From assembly GCF_003004785.1 (NCBI RefSeq), contig NZ_PVZS01000022.1, forward strand, positions 20,977 through 84,976: a stretch of DNA of 64,000 nucleotides, given 5' to 3'. The number at the start of each line of letters is the position of its first letter. The stretch's first letter is position 1. The notes under the pieces were generated by a model. That model made no database searches, was not told the origin of the DNA, and worked only from the letters and a program-made list of their open reading frames with translations. The stretch comes from Alsobacter soli. GTDB taxonomy: Bacteria; Pseudomonadota; Alphaproteobacteria; Rhizobiales; Beijerinckiaceae. Below are positions 1-8,182 of this stretch, piece after piece. The position numbers were made by a program, and so were the translations under genes.

Positions 1-513
1 GGCGTCGAGTCGGAGAAGATCGTCCGCAACGGCCACCACCAGATCAAGACGTTCGGGGTGGGCTCCGACCTTGACGAGAAGGTCTGGCAATCCGTGATCC
101 GCCAGCTCGCGGCCCACGGCGCCATCGTGGTGGACCATGACGCCTACGGGGCGCTCACGCTGGGCGAAACCGCCCGCGCCATCCTCAAGGGGGAGCGGCG
201 GGTCCAGATGCGCAAGGACCGCGTGTTCAAGGCCGAGCGGATTTCACAGAAGGCGACCCGGGCCGCTGCGGCCGCCACGCTGGACGACGACGCGCAACGC
301 GTCTTCGAGGCGCTGCGCGCCGAGCGCATGCGCATCGCGCGCGAGCAGGGCGTGCCGCCCTATGTGGTGTTCCACGACGCCACATTGCGCGACATGGCGA
401 TGCTGCGACCGCGCAACCGCACTGAACTCGCCGCCGTGCAGGGCGTGGGGGAAGCCAAGCTGGACCGATATGGCGCGGCCTTCCTGGACGCGGTCAGGCG
501 GGCGGTGGGGTGA
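1..513 (+). CDS. recQ: ATP-dependent DNA helicase RecQ, C-terminal part (5' end outside window)
   Basis: Frame 1 is open from the first base, so the gene starts upstream of the window. The 170 residues seen match the end of RecQ: the tail of the winged-helix RQC domain (DEKVWQSVIRQL, then GALTLGETARAILKG) and, after a basic linker, an HRDC domain (about residues 97-168, with PPYVVFHDATLRDMA and the VQGVGEAKLDRYG helix-hairpin). RecQ unwinds DNA 3'-5' in recombinational repair and fork restart. The HRDC domain tunes DNA-structure binding. The helicase motifs are outside the window and cannot be checked. No terminator is obvious after the stop; a repeat cluster follows. Confidence 0.9.
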   Translation, partial: GVESEKIVRNGHHQIKTFGVGSDLDEKVWQSVIRQLAAHGAIVVDHDAYGALTLGETARAILKGERRVQMRKDRVFKAERISQKATRAAAAATLDDDAQRVFEALRAERMRIAREQGVPPYVVFHDATLRDMAMLRPRNRTELAAVQGVGEAKLDRYGAAFLDAVRRAVG

Positions 514-522
514 GCGCTCGCG

Positions 523-723
523 GTCATTGCGAGGAGCGCAGCGACGAAGCAACCCAGGAGGCAGGCCCCCCCCGCGCCATGCGAATGGCTCGTCTCCCCG
601 CCCCAATGGCCCGGGACGAACCCGGCCATGACGGGTCACCTCCCGTCATGGCGATCGCAGCGAAGCAATCCAGAGGCGCCGCGACCCCTTGGATTGCTTC
701 GTCGCTGCGCTCCTCGCAAAGAC
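523..723. repeat. Interspersed repeat cluster with inverted copies
   Basis: Positions 523-555 and 691-723 are near-perfect inverted copies of one another (core GAGGAGCGCAGCGACGAAGC). A degraded direct copy lies at 645-671 (ATCGCAGCGAAGCAATCC). The two full copies could pair in RNA or act as a bidirectional stop between recQ and the convergent ABC ATPase gene. Similar short repeats are scattered in intergenic spaces of many Hyphomicrobiales; that family statement is from memory. Confidence 0.7.
606..635. repeat. Short palindromic repeat, copy 1
   Basis: A small inverted repeat (ATGGCC..GGCCAT arms around GGGACGAACCC) also occurs with few changes at 4135-4163. It lies inside the repeat cluster downstream of recQ. 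Confidence 0.6.
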
Positions 724-747
724 GGTTCTACATGCGAACTGGCTCCG

Positions 748-1812
748 CTACCCCGGAAGCACGACGATGCCGCCCTCGGAGAAGCCGACGTGGATGCGGG
801 CGCCGGGCGGGTGGACGGCGGCGCGGCCGTTGTCGACCACGAACAGCTCGCCGAGCGGGCTGGAGATCCGGTATTCCAGGCTGCGGCCGAGATAGGAGCT
901 GTGCTCCACGACGCCTTCGACGCTCGCGCGACCGTTCGGCTGGGCCGTGATGGCCATGGCGTCAGGGCGCACCGCGAGCTTCACCGGGCCAGACCTCGCG
1001 CCGCGGCGGGCGAGGTCCAGGGCGACGGGCCCGAGGCGGATGAGACCACGCTCGCCGCGTTCCTCCTCCAGCACACCGTCGAGGATGTTGGCGTCGCCGA
1101 TGAAGTCGGCCACGAAGAGGTCAGCCGGCTGCTCATAGAGGTCGCGCGGCGTTCCGGCCTGGGCGATGCGGGCGTTGGACATCACGATGATACGGTCGGA
1201 GACGGCGAGCGCCTCCTCCTGGTCATGGGTGACATAGGCCACCGTGAGGTTGAGCTGCTGCTGCAAGGCGCGAATGTCCTCCCGCACGCGGCGGCGAAGC
1301 TTGGCGTCCAGGTTGGAGAGCGGCTCGTCGAACAGGAGCACCTGCGGCTCCAGCACGAGGGCGCGGGCGACAGCCACGCGCTGCTGCTGGCCGCCGGACA
1401 GTTCGGACGGCGAGCGATTCTCCAGCCCGGAGAGGCCGACCACGGCGATCTTCTCGGCCGCCATCTCGCGGGCGCGCGCCTTCGGTACGCCCTGGACAGT
1501 AGGGCCGTAGGCCACGTTCTCGATCACGCTCATGTGGGGAAAGAGCGCATAGGACTGGAACACCATGCTGACGTCCCTGTCCGCCGCCGAGAGGCGCGTG
1601 ACGTCGGCGCCGCCGATCAGGATCTGGCCCTCGGAGGCCATCTCCAGGCCCGCGATCAACCGCAGGGTCGTGGTCTTGCCGCAGCCGGAGGGGCCGAGCA
1701 GCGTCACCAGCGTGCCGGGCTCGATCGTGAAGGTGACGTCGTCGACTGCGGTGACCAGGCCGTAGCGCTTGCTGACGGAGCGGAATTCGACGGAGGCCGG
1801 GGCCTTGGGCAT
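748..1812 (-). CDS. ABC transporter ATP-binding protein, PotA/FbpC/AfuC type
   Basis: A 354-residue ATPase that powers uptake by the neighbouring permease and binding protein. Visible motifs are Walker A GPSGCGKTT (about residues 40-48), Q-loop VFQSYALFPH, signature LSGGQQQRV, Walker B LLFDEPLSNLD, the switch histidine in THDQEEA, and a C-terminal TOBE-like regulatory part (about 245-354) as in spermidine, iron and sugar-phosphate importers. It is the last gene of a minus-strand run: phosphatase, binding protein, fused permease, ATPase. The gap to the permease stop is 24 bp. The substrate cannot be read from this subunit. Confidence 0.9.
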   Translation of the reverse strand: MPKAPASVEFRSVSKRYGLVTAVDDVTFTIEPGTLVTLLGPSGCGKTTTLRLIAGLEMASEGQILIGGADVTRLSAADRDVSMVFQSYALFPHMSVIENVAYGPTVQGVPKARAREMAAEKIAVVGLSGLENRSPSELSGGQQQRVAVARALVLEPQVLLFDEPLSNLDAKLRRRVREDIRALQQQLNLTVAYVTHDQEEALAVSDRIIVMSNARIAQAGTPRDLYEQPADLFVADFIGDANILDGVLEEERGERGLIRLGPVALDLARRGARSGPVKLAVRPDAMAITAQPNGRASVEGVVEHSSYLGRSLEYRISSPLGELFVVDNGRAAVHPPGARIHVGFSEGGIVVLPG

Positions 1813-1836
1813 CGTTCTTTCCCTTGAATGGAGCGT

Positions 1837-4116
1837 TCAGCCGCCGACCGCCACTGCCGGGGACGCGGCCGTCTCGCGGCGGCCGAGCTTGCGTTTCCCG
1901 ACCAGCGCCTCGATGCCCACGATCGCCACCAGCATCACCACGATCAGGACGGAGGAATAGGCGATGGCGATGCCGAATTCGCCGGCCTCGACGCGACCGA
2001 CGATATAGGTGGTCGCCATGTTGTACTGGGCCGAGACCAGGAAGATCACGGCGCTCACCGCCGTCATGGCGCGCACGAAGGAATAGACCAGCGAGGCCAT
2101 GATGGCGGGCCGCAGCAGCGGGGCCACGACGAGGCGGATGGTGGTCCAGGAGCGTGCGCCCAGCGTGAGCGAGGCCTCGTCCAGCGACTTGTCGATCTGG
2201 CTCAGGGTCGCCACCGCCGAGCGCACGCCGACCGGCATGTTGCGGAACACGAAGCAGATCACCAGGATCAGCGCCGTGCCCGTGAGCTCGAACGGGGGCA
2301 CGTTGAAGGCCAGGATGTAGCTGACGCCGATCACGGTTCCGGGGATCGCGAAGCTCAGCAGCGTCGAGAACTCGAAGGCGCGAAGGCCGGCGAAACGCTG
2401 GCGCGTGAGCAGGTAGCCGGTCAGCAGGCCGATCGCGGCCGTAAGAGGCGCGGCCATGGCGGCGACTTCAACCGTTGCGAAAAAGGAATCCCAGGCGCCG
2501 CCCGAGAACACCCATCCCCCGAGCCCCTGCTCGATGCGAAAACCGGCGACGTAGTGGTCGAGCGTCAGCGTGTAGTCGCGGCCCAGGCTGCGCACGAAGC
2601 CGCCGACCAGGATCAGGATGTAGATCACGGCGGTGAACAGCGCCCAGGGCACGGCGGTCGCGTAGCAGGCCCAAGCGACGCGGCGGGGCAGCGGGGCCGG
2701 CAAGCCGGCGTCGCCCTTGCCGGCGACGGTGACGTAGACCTTCTTGCCGACCCACATCTGCTGGGCCCAGAAGGCCAGGAGGGTGAAGCCGAGCAGCACG
2801 ATGGAGAGCACGGCCGCCCTCCCCTGGTCGGTCGCGGCGCCGACCACGGCGAAGAAGATCTTGGTGGACAGCACCTCGTAGTTGCCGCCCAGCACGAGCG
2901 GGTTGCCGAAGTCGGCGAGGCTTTCCACGAAGCCGAGCAGGAATGCGTTGGCGAGACCCGGCCGGATGAGCGGCAGGGTGAGGGTGCGGAATGTGGTCCA
3001 GCGGCTCGCCCGCAGGGTCTGCGACGCCTCCTCCAGGGAGGGGCTGATGCCCTGCACAACGCCGACGAGCACCATGTAGGCGATAGGGGTGAACGCGAGC
3101 ACCTGGGCGATGAAGATGCCCGGCAGACCGTAGATCCACCGCGAGCGCGGGACGCCGAACCATTCGGAGAGGAGCGCCGTCACAGCGCCGGAGCGGCCGA
3201 ACATCAGGATCAGCGCGAGGCCGATCACGAAGGGCGGCGTGATGATGGGCAGGATCGAGAGAAGCCGCAGCGCGCCCTTGAAGCGGAAGCGCGTGCGGGT
3301 GGCGATCAGCGCGAAGGCCAGGCCCAGCGCCGTGGTGGCGACACCCACGATGAGGCCGAGGAACACGGTGTTCCACGCCACCCCGCAGCGGAGCTGGCCG
3401 GTGACGCAGTCGAGGCCCCACACGGACTGGTCGGTGATCTTGGCGGCGAACTCGCCCAGCGCGAGATGGCCGGCGTTGTCCTGGAATGCGCTGGCCAGGA
3501 TGGTCGAGACCGGGAAGAACACGAACAGCAGGATGAGGGCGACGACCGTCCCCACCGCCCCGACCACGAAGGCGTCGCCCCGGCACCACCCGCGGCCGGC
3601 CAGTCCTTGGCAAACCAGCAGCAGGAAGGCGTAGAGCAGCACGCCCGCGCCCAGGCCGAAGCCCACCTGGGTCGGACCCGGCCCGCCCATCAGGGCGGCC
3701 AGCCAGGCGAAGCTCCAGCCCTTCAGGCCGATGAGGAAGCCCTGCTTCAGCGTTGCGAGCAGCCCCAGCGCGCCGCCGAGAACGAGGAGCCCGTTGCGGC
3801 GCTGCGGGTCGGCGCTACGCCACCCGGCCGTGGCGATAGCGAGCGGGACGAGCAGCGGCAGGAGCCACCAGGCTCTGCCGGTGACACCCAGCGCCAGCGC
3901 GCTGCCGCCGGGACCGACGGGATAGCCCGCCAGCGGGTGGGCGCTCCCGGACAGGTCGAGCCAGTACCAGGGCAGGATGGCGTAGGCTATCCACGCGACC
4001 AGCAGGACGGGCCCGCTGCGCACGCCCTCGGCGCCGGAGCGCCGCTTGCGCCCGCTGCCTTCGCCCGCCGCCCGCGGCCGGGTCGGCCTGCCGGCCACGT
4101 CGGTGATCGCCGTCAT
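1837..4116 (-). CDS. ABC transporter permease, fused two-domain (AfuB/FbpB type)
   Basis: A 759-residue inner-membrane permease holding two binding-protein-dependent transport domains in one chain. Each has the EAA loop that contacts the ATPase (LEEASQTLRASRWTTFRTLT near residue 355; LDEASLTLGARSWTTIRLVV near 665). Extra hydrophobic segments precede the first domain, and the extreme N-terminus is polar and basic, as expected for a cytoplasmic end. One fused chain can replace two separate permeases, as in ferric (FbpB) and hexose-phosphate (AfuB) systems. It lies between the binding-protein and ATPase genes. Confidence 0.9.
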   Translation of the reverse strand: MTAITDVAGRPTRPRAAGEGSGRKRRSGAEGVRSGPVLLVAWIAYAILPWYWLDLSGSAHPLAGYPVGPGGSALALGVTGRAWWLLPLLVPLAIATAGWRSADPQRRNGLLVLGGALGLLATLKQGFLIGLKGWSFAWLAALMGGPGPTQVGFGLGAGVLLYAFLLLVCQGLAGRGWCRGDAFVVGAVGTVVALILLFVFFPVSTILASAFQDNAGHLALGEFAAKITDQSVWGLDCVTGQLRCGVAWNTVFLGLIVGVATTALGLAFALIATRTRFRFKGALRLLSILPIITPPFVIGLALILMFGRSGAVTALLSEWFGVPRSRWIYGLPGIFIAQVLAFTPIAYMVLVGVVQGISPSLEEASQTLRASRWTTFRTLTLPLIRPGLANAFLLGFVESLADFGNPLVLGGNYEVLSTKIFFAVVGAATDQGRAAVLSIVLLGFTLLAFWAQQMWVGKKVYVTVAGKGDAGLPAPLPRRVAWACYATAVPWALFTAVIYILILVGGFVRSLGRDYTLTLDHYVAGFRIEQGLGGWVFSGGAWDSFFATVEVAAMAAPLTAAIGLLTGYLLTRQRFAGLRAFEFSTLLSFAIPGTVIGVSYILAFNVPPFELTGTALILVICFVFRNMPVGVRSAVATLSQIDKSLDEASLTLGARSWTTIRLVVAPLLRPAIMASLVYSFVRAMTAVSAVIFLVSAQYNMATTYIVGRVEAGEFGIAIAYSSVLIVVMLVAIVGIEALVGKRKLGRRETAASPAVAVGG

Positions 4117-4134
4117 TCTATGCGCCCACTCTGG

Positions 4135-4163
4135 ATGGCCGGGGCGAGCCCGGCCATGACGGG
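4135..4163. repeat. Short palindromic repeat, copy 2
   Basis: Near-identical to 606-635. It fills the short gap between the permease and binding-protein genes of one operon, where it could form a hairpin in the transcript. Confidence 0.6.
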
Positions 4164-4168
4164 AAGGA

Positions 4169-5221
4169 CTACTTCGGCTGATTCTTCACCTCGGCGTCCC
4201 ACTTGGCGAGCAGCCGCTTGCGCTCTTCCGACGAGCCGTACTTCGCGAAGTCGAAGTCGATGAGCTTGATCTCGGAGAGCTTCGGGGCCTGCGGCGGCAC
4301 CGGCGTCGCCTTGTTGGAGGGCACTTGGTATGACTTCGCCTGCGCGCCGATGGCCTGGGCGGCGGGGGTAAGCGCCCAGTCGTAGAACTTCTTGGCGTTG
4401 TCCAGGTTCTTGGCGCCCTTGATGATCGACATTGAGCCGATCTCGTACCCGGTGCCCTCGCAGGGAGCGACGACCTTCATGGGCGCGCCCTCCACGATCA
4501 TGGTGACATGGTCGTGCATGAAGGCGATGCCGACAGTGGTCTCGCCGAGGCTCGTCGCCTTGGCGGGGGCCGCGCCGGACTTGGTGTACTGGTTGATGTT
4601 CTTATGCAGGGCCTTCAGGTAGTCGAAGGCCTTCTGCTCGCCCATGATCTGCACCATCGTGGCGAGCATGGTGTAGGAAGTGCCCGACGAGTTCGGGTCG
4701 GCGACCTGCACCTCGTCCTTCAGCTTGGGATCGAGCAGGTCGGCCCAGCACTTCGGCTCGGCGAGCTTCTTCTCGGCGATGAGCTTGGTGTTGTACGCGA
4801 AGCCGAGGGCGCCGGAATAAACTCCGATGGCGCGATGCTTGGACTGCTCCCATTGCCTCACGGCCCAGTCGTTCAACTCGGCGTTCTTGGGAGACTGGTA
4901 TTCCTGCGTGAGGCCTTCCTCGGCCGCCTGCATGTGCGGGTCGCCGGTGCCGCCCCACCAGATGTCGCCCTTCGGGTTCGCGGCCTCGGCCTTCACCTGC
5001 GCGTAGGTCTCGCCCGAGCTCTTGCGGGTCATGGAGACCTTGATGCCGGTCTCCTTCTCGAAGGCGGCCATCATGGGCCGGCACCACTCTTCCTGCACGG
5101 AGCAGTAGACCGTGAGCTGGCCCTCTGCGGCGGCCGGCGCGGCGGCGGAGAAGACGGCGGTGAGGGCCGAAGCGGCCAGCAGTGCGGAGCGCAGGCCCGC
5201 GCCTGTCGTCGACATTGTCAT
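4169..5221 (-). CDS. Extracellular solute-binding protein (family 1, AfuA/FbpA-like)
   Basis: A 350-residue periplasmic receptor with a Sec signal peptide (hydrophobic LLAASALTAVFSAAAPAAAE, cleavage after AAA). Mature landmarks are LTVYCSVQEEWC, GDIWWGGTGDPHM, and the hinge-type AVADPNSSGTSY-like segment. These place it with ferric-iron, phosphonate and sugar-phosphate binding proteins. The tyrosine pair typical of true iron binders is not obvious, so iron is not assured. GGGAGG sits only 3 bp from this ATG but 9 bp from the next ATG at 5215, so the real start may be 5215. An inositol-monophosphatase-type gene lies just upstream. Confidence 0.85.
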   Translation of the reverse strand: MTMSTTGAGLRSALLAASALTAVFSAAAPAAAEGQLTVYCSVQEEWCRPMMAAFEKETGIKVSMTRKSSGETYAQVKAEAANPKGDIWWGGTGDPHMQAAEEGLTQEYQSPKNAELNDWAVRQWEQSKHRAIGVYSGALGFAYNTKLIAEKKLAEPKCWADLLDPKLKDEVQVADPNSSGTSYTMLATMVQIMGEQKAFDYLKALHKNINQYTKSGAAPAKATSLGETTVGIAFMHDHVTMIVEGAPMKVVAPCEGTGYEIGSMSIIKGAKNLDNAKKFYDWALTPAAQAIGAQAKSYQVPSNKATPVPPQAPKLSEIKLIDFDFAKYGSSEERKRLLAKWDAEVKNQPK

Positions 5222-5229
5222 ATTCCTCC

Positions 5230-5246
5230 CAAAACGCTTTGTTTTG
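5230..5246. promoter_or_regulatory. Inverted repeat ahead of the binding-protein gene
   Basis: CAAAAC-GCTTT-GTTTTG gives two perfect 6-bp arms around 5 bp, 9 bp upstream of the binding-protein start and just before its ribosome site. It could be an operator or a small RNA hairpin controlling the transporter separately from the phosphatase gene. No regulator gene lies next to it. Confidence 0.4.
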
Positions 5247-5306
5247 AGAGATTTGATCCGACCTCCTGCGGGCCGTCAACCGGCATCCCGCCAGCGGCGG
5301 TCCAAC

Positions 5307-6095
5307 TCACAGCCGAATGCCCGCGATCCCTTCCAGCGCCGGGGCCAGCCCCGGCGCGCAGGCCAGGATGGGGGCGCCGCGCTGCAGTCCCCCCTCCCCC
5401 ATGAAATCATTGGTGCGTCCCCCGGCTTCGCGCACCAGGACGACGCCGGCCAGGACATCCCACGCGTTGATGTGCAGTTCGATGTAGCCGTCCAGCCGGC
5501 CGGCGGCGACATAGGCCATGCCGAGCGCTCCGGACCCGCAACGATACAGCCCCGCACCCGCCCCCATCACGCGCCCGCACAGGGCGATGTAGTCCTGCAC
5601 GGGCCGGCGCATGCTCCAGCCGCACTCCACCGAGGCCGCGCGGATATCCTCCGCCTGGGACACGCGCATGGCCTCGCCGTTCAGCGCCGCCCCCAAGCCC
5701 GAGGCGGCGGCGAAAAGCTCGTCCCGCACAGGGTCGTAAATGACGCCGACCACCGGCTCGCCGGCCGCCACATAGGCGATCGAGATGCAGAAATGGGCGA
5801 TGCCGCGGGCGAAGTTGGCCGTTCCGTCAATCGGATCCACGACCCAGACGCCATCGGTTCTCCCCGTGGCGCCGTGCTCCTCGCCGATGATTCCGTCCTC
5901 GGGGAAGCTCTGCCGCAGGCGACCGGCGACGAGCGTCTCCACCTCGCCATCCACCGCCGTCAGGAAATCCTGATGCCCTTTCATGGCGTAGGCGCGCGAG
6001 TCGCGGTCCGCGAAGCGACGGCGCATGAGCGTCCCCGCCTCCCGAGCGATTTCCGTCGCGCGATCAAGGCGCGCGTTGAGCGTCATCGAATGCAT
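5307..6095 (-). CDS. Inositol monophosphatase family protein
   Basis: A 262-residue Mg-dependent phosphatase of the IMPase/histidinol-phosphatase superfamily. The metal-site motifs are all present: GEEHG (about 71-75), DPIDGTANFARG (about 87-98) and WDVLAG near 213. It hydrolyses a phosphate monoester such as inositol phosphate or a related sugar or polyol phosphate in the cytoplasm. The start has GGGGAGA 5 bp upstream. It is first in the run with an importer of a class that includes hexose-phosphate systems, so it may dephosphorylate the imported substrate. A housekeeping inositol or histidinol phosphatase role remains possible. Confidence 0.88.
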   Translation of the reverse strand: MHSMTLNARLDRATEIAREAGTLMRRRFADRDSRAYAMKGHQDFLTAVDGEVETLVAGRLRQSFPEDGIIGEEHGATGRTDGVWVVDPIDGTANFARGIAHFCISIAYVAAGEPVVGVIYDPVRDELFAAASGLGAALNGEAMRVSQAEDIRAASVECGWSMRRPVQDYIALCGRVMGAGAGLYRCGSGALGMAYVAAGRLDGYIELHINAWDVLAGVVLVREAGGRTNDFMGEGGLQRGAPILACAPGLAPALEGIAGIRL

Positions 6096-6359
6096 GGCGT
6101 CTCCCCCCGGCGCGGACGCTATTGCGGGAGCGCCTGAAATCGAAGCCCTTTTTTGCCGAAGATCCTGGCAGTCGGCCGCTTTCGGCGGCGCCCGCGCTGA
6201 TGCGGCGCGCCATTGTTACTGAAACCTTTCGACAACCATGCAGTCCGTTCATGGCGCACATGAGCAAACAGCGGATGCTGCAGCGCAGCAAACATCCTAG
6301 ATTCCAGCCAACACAAGAACAGGAAGCGCTCGGGGATCTCGACATCAGGAGATTTCCCA

Positions 6360-6578
6360 ATGGCCAACTCGTCTCTCGCCCTCAGCGTCATGGCTCACTC
6401 GGCTCCGGCCCGCGAGCCGCGCAAGGGTCTGCTTGCCAGCTTCATCGGACATCTTCAGGCCGTCCGCGAGCGTCAGGCCGAGCAGATCATCTCCCAGTAT
6501 ATCCAGCAGCACGGCGGTCGCCTGACCGACGACCTGGAGCGTCAGATCTCGCGCAAGTTCGGCGAAATCGCCGGCTGA
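6360..6578 (+). CDS. Small conserved-looking hypothetical protein (72 aa)
   Basis: I do not recognise a named family. The 72-residue protein starts with a neutral segment, has a basic KGLLASFIGHLQAVRERQAEQI amphipathic stretch in the middle, and ends with DDLERQISRKFGEIAG. It is predicted soluble and helical. A strong ribosome site (AGGAGA, 7 bp before ATG) and a hairpin just after the stop argue that it is real. It stands alone between the divergent phosphatase operon and the convergent cation transporter. Its size and basic helix recall small stress or regulatory proteins of Rhizobiales, but that is only an impression. Confidence 0.65.
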   Translation: MANSSLALSVMAHSAPAREPRKGLLASFIGHLQAVRERQAEQIISQYIQQHGGRLTDDLERQISRKFGEIAG

Positions 6579-6601
6579 TTCGAGGCTTGATCCAAGCCTG
6601 A

Positions 6602-6621
6602 GGCCGGCCTTCGGGCCGGCC
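6602..6621. terminator. Hairpin between convergent genes
   Basis: GGCCGGCC-TTCG-GGCCGGCC: an 8-bp perfect stem with a stable TTCG loop, 23 bp after the small protein stop and 14 bp before the cation transporter stop. There is no T-run on either side, so it may be only a weak or bidirectional terminator. Confidence 0.55.
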
Positions 6622-6635
6622 ACGCTCCCCTCGTG

Positions 6636-7622
6636 TCACGCGCCGACTTCGGAGCGCGTTTCCGGCCCCTGTTCCGCCAGGCCGTAGCGGCGGTTCCTGG
6701 CGCGGGCGAATCCGCCAGCTGACTGCGGCTTGACGAACAGCGTCGTGATGGCCGGCTCCGCCGCCCTCACCTTTTCCTCGATGCAGTGCACCGCGTGCTC
6801 GATCTCGGGCGTACGCAGGGCGTCGTCGAACTCGATGCTGAGCGAGGCCGTGATCTGGTCAGGCGCCAGATGGGTGGTGATGACGCCGTTGGCGCTCACC
6901 ACGCCTTTTTGCTCTTTCGCCAAACGCAGGATCAGGTCGTTGATGACCGGGTCCGCGGGCTCCCCGATCAGCAGCCCCTTTGTTTCTCGGGCCAGAAGCA
7001 GCGCCGTCGCGCCCAGCAAGGCCCCGATGGCGAGGGACCCGACGCCGTCCAGTTCGGGCCTGCCAAGGTACTGGGAACCCGCCGTCGCGAGGGCCGCGAT
7101 CAACAGCCCCGCAATGGCCGCGCTGTCCTCGAGCAGGACGGTGAAAGTCGCCGGATCCTTGCTGCGGCGAATCGCGGAGAACACGCTTCGGTGCGGGTTG
7201 CTGTCCCGAAACTGGCGATAGGCCACCCGCCAGGACAGGCCCTCGAAGACGAGCGAGAGGCCGAGCACCACGTAGTTCACGATGGGGGATTCCATCGGCT
7301 CCGGCTGCTGCAGATGGACGATCCCTTCGTAGACCGAGACGCCCGCGCCCACCGCAAAGACGAGAAGCGCGACCACGAAGCTCCAGAAATAAAGTTCGCG
7401 CCCGTGGCCGAGCGGATGATCCGGATCGGGGCGGCGCGCGGCCCGGCGCAGGCCGTAAAGCAGCAGAACCTCGTTCAACGTGTCCACGAGCGAGTGCACC
7501 GCCTCGCTCAGCATGGCGGAACTGCCCGTCCAGGCGGCGGCGCCGAACTTCACGGTCGCGACGGCGAGGTTCCCGAATAGAGCGGCGTGCACCGCCGGTT
7601 GAGCCGCGTGTCCGGCCGCCAT
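6636..7622 (-). CDS. Cation diffusion facilitator family transporter
   Basis: A 328-residue inner-membrane divalent-metal/proton antiporter of the CDF family. It has the metal-site region in the second membrane helix (SAMLSEAVHSLVDTLNE), DHPLGHGRELYFWS after helix 2, a second site LLEDSAAIAGL in helix 5, and a cytoplasmic C-terminal domain. The HSLVD and DS..AIAG residues differ from the HD/DD pairs of zinc exporters, closer to CDF members that move Mn, Fe or Ni/Co; that point is inference. An ATG 84 bp further upstream (7706) is possible, but the added segment is not family-like. Confidence 0.85.
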   Translation of the reverse strand: MAAGHAAQPAVHAALFGNLAVATVKFGAAAWTGSSAMLSEAVHSLVDTLNEVLLLYGLRRAARRPDPDHPLGHGRELYFWSFVVALLVFAVGAGVSVYEGIVHLQQPEPMESPIVNYVVLGLSLVFEGLSWRVAYRQFRDSNPHRSVFSAIRRSKDPATFTVLLEDSAAIAGLLIAALATAGSQYLGRPELDGVGSLAIGALLGATALLLARETKGLLIGEPADPVINDLILRLAKEQKGVVSANGVITTHLAPDQITASLSIEFDDALRTPEIEHAVHCIEEKVRAAEPAITTLFVKPQSAGGFARARNRRYGLAEQGPETRSEVGA

Positions 7623-7705
7623 GAAATCCCCGTCAGGTTGGTTCCGGGCGCGAGACTGCGACCCACCGCGCAGCAACGGAGGGCCCGGACCTTCGTTCCC
7701 GCTCA

Positions 7706-7734
7706 AAGCAAAGCGGCGCCCCGGGGGGCGCCGC
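7706..7734 (-). terminator. Intrinsic terminator after csbD-DUF1328 pair
   Basis: On the minus strand a 9-bp GC stem (GCGGCGCCC / GGGCGCCGC) with a 4-base loop is followed by TTTGCTTT. It lies about 20 bp past the DUF1328 stop and separates that pair from the cation transporter downstream. Confidence 0.7.
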
Positions 7735-7754
7735 GCTGCGTCGATGCAGGATTG

Positions 7755-7931
7755 CTAGACTGTTGGACTGCGCCCCCGCATCAGGCCGATGACGGCCGAG
7801 ATCACGAAGAGGACGACAGCCACGTAGAAGAGCAGCTTGGCGCCCTCCATGGCCGTGCCGGCGAGGCCGCCAAAGCCAAGCGCCGCGGCGATGATGGCGA
7901 TCACCAGGAATACGATTGCCCAGCGGATCAT
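7755..7931 (-). CDS. DUF1328 small membrane protein (YtjA family)
   Basis: A 58-residue protein with two hydrophobic helices ([20 protein letters not shown] and [19 protein letters not shown]) around AGTAMEGAK, the classic DUF1328/YtjA pattern. The family is of unknown function and is often induced by stress. It starts 1 bp after the csbD stop (TGA-G-ATG), so the two are translationally linked and share the EcfG-type promoter upstream of csbD. A terminator follows. Confidence 0.88.
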   Translation of the reverse strand: MIRWAIVFLVIAIIAAALGFGGLAGTAMEGAKLLFYVAVVLFVISAVIGLMRGRSPTV

Positions 7932-7932
7932 C

Positions 7933-8127
7933 TCAGACCTCCCGCGACTTCCGGTCCGCGTCGCGAACGGCGTCCTTCACGCCGCCCGCAGCGTTCTGCA
8001 TCTTGCCCTTGATCTGGTCCGCCTTGCCTTCGGCGTTCAGCTTGGCGTCGCCGGTGATCTCGCCCGCGGCTTCCTTCACCTTGCCTTTGGCCTGATTGAA
8101 GGCACCTTTGATCCGATCGCTGTCCAT
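7933..8127 (-). CDS. CsbD family stress protein
   Basis: A 64-residue hydrophilic protein ([19 protein letters not shown], then repeated GKxKQxxG-like segments with [16 protein letters not shown]). This is the CsbD pattern of small, abundant stress proteins of unknown mechanism. The start is set by GGGAGA about 6 bp upstream; longer in-frame extensions are not family-like. It lies first in a two-gene unit with DUF1328. The EcfG-type promoter 31 bp upstream fits induction in the general stress response. Confidence 0.92.
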   Translation of the reverse strand: MDSDRIKGAFNQAKGKVKEAAGEITGDAKLNAEGKADQIKGKMQNAAGGVKDAVRDADRKSREV

Positions 8128-8157
8128 CGTGGTCTCCCAAGCTTCAGGTCGCTTGAG

Positions 8158-8182
8158 AACGGCCACGGCTTCGCATGGTTCC
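8158..8182 (-). promoter_or_regulatory. EcfG-type (general stress) promoter for csbD-DUF1328
   Basis: On the minus strand the sequence reads GGAAC-N16-CGTT (GGAAC at 8182-8178, CGTT at 8161-8158). This matches the alphaproteobacterial EcfG consensus, with the -10 element 31 bp before the csbD start. Both genes downstream are typical stress genes, which supports the match. Confidence 0.75.

Noticed and set aside
1828..4263. Long plus-strand open frame (811 codons) opposite the permease
   Set aside because: It is low-complexity (rich in Gly, Arg, Glu, Asp, His, Gln), has no family motif, and lies fully antisense to a clear permease. It is a GC-rich shadow frame.
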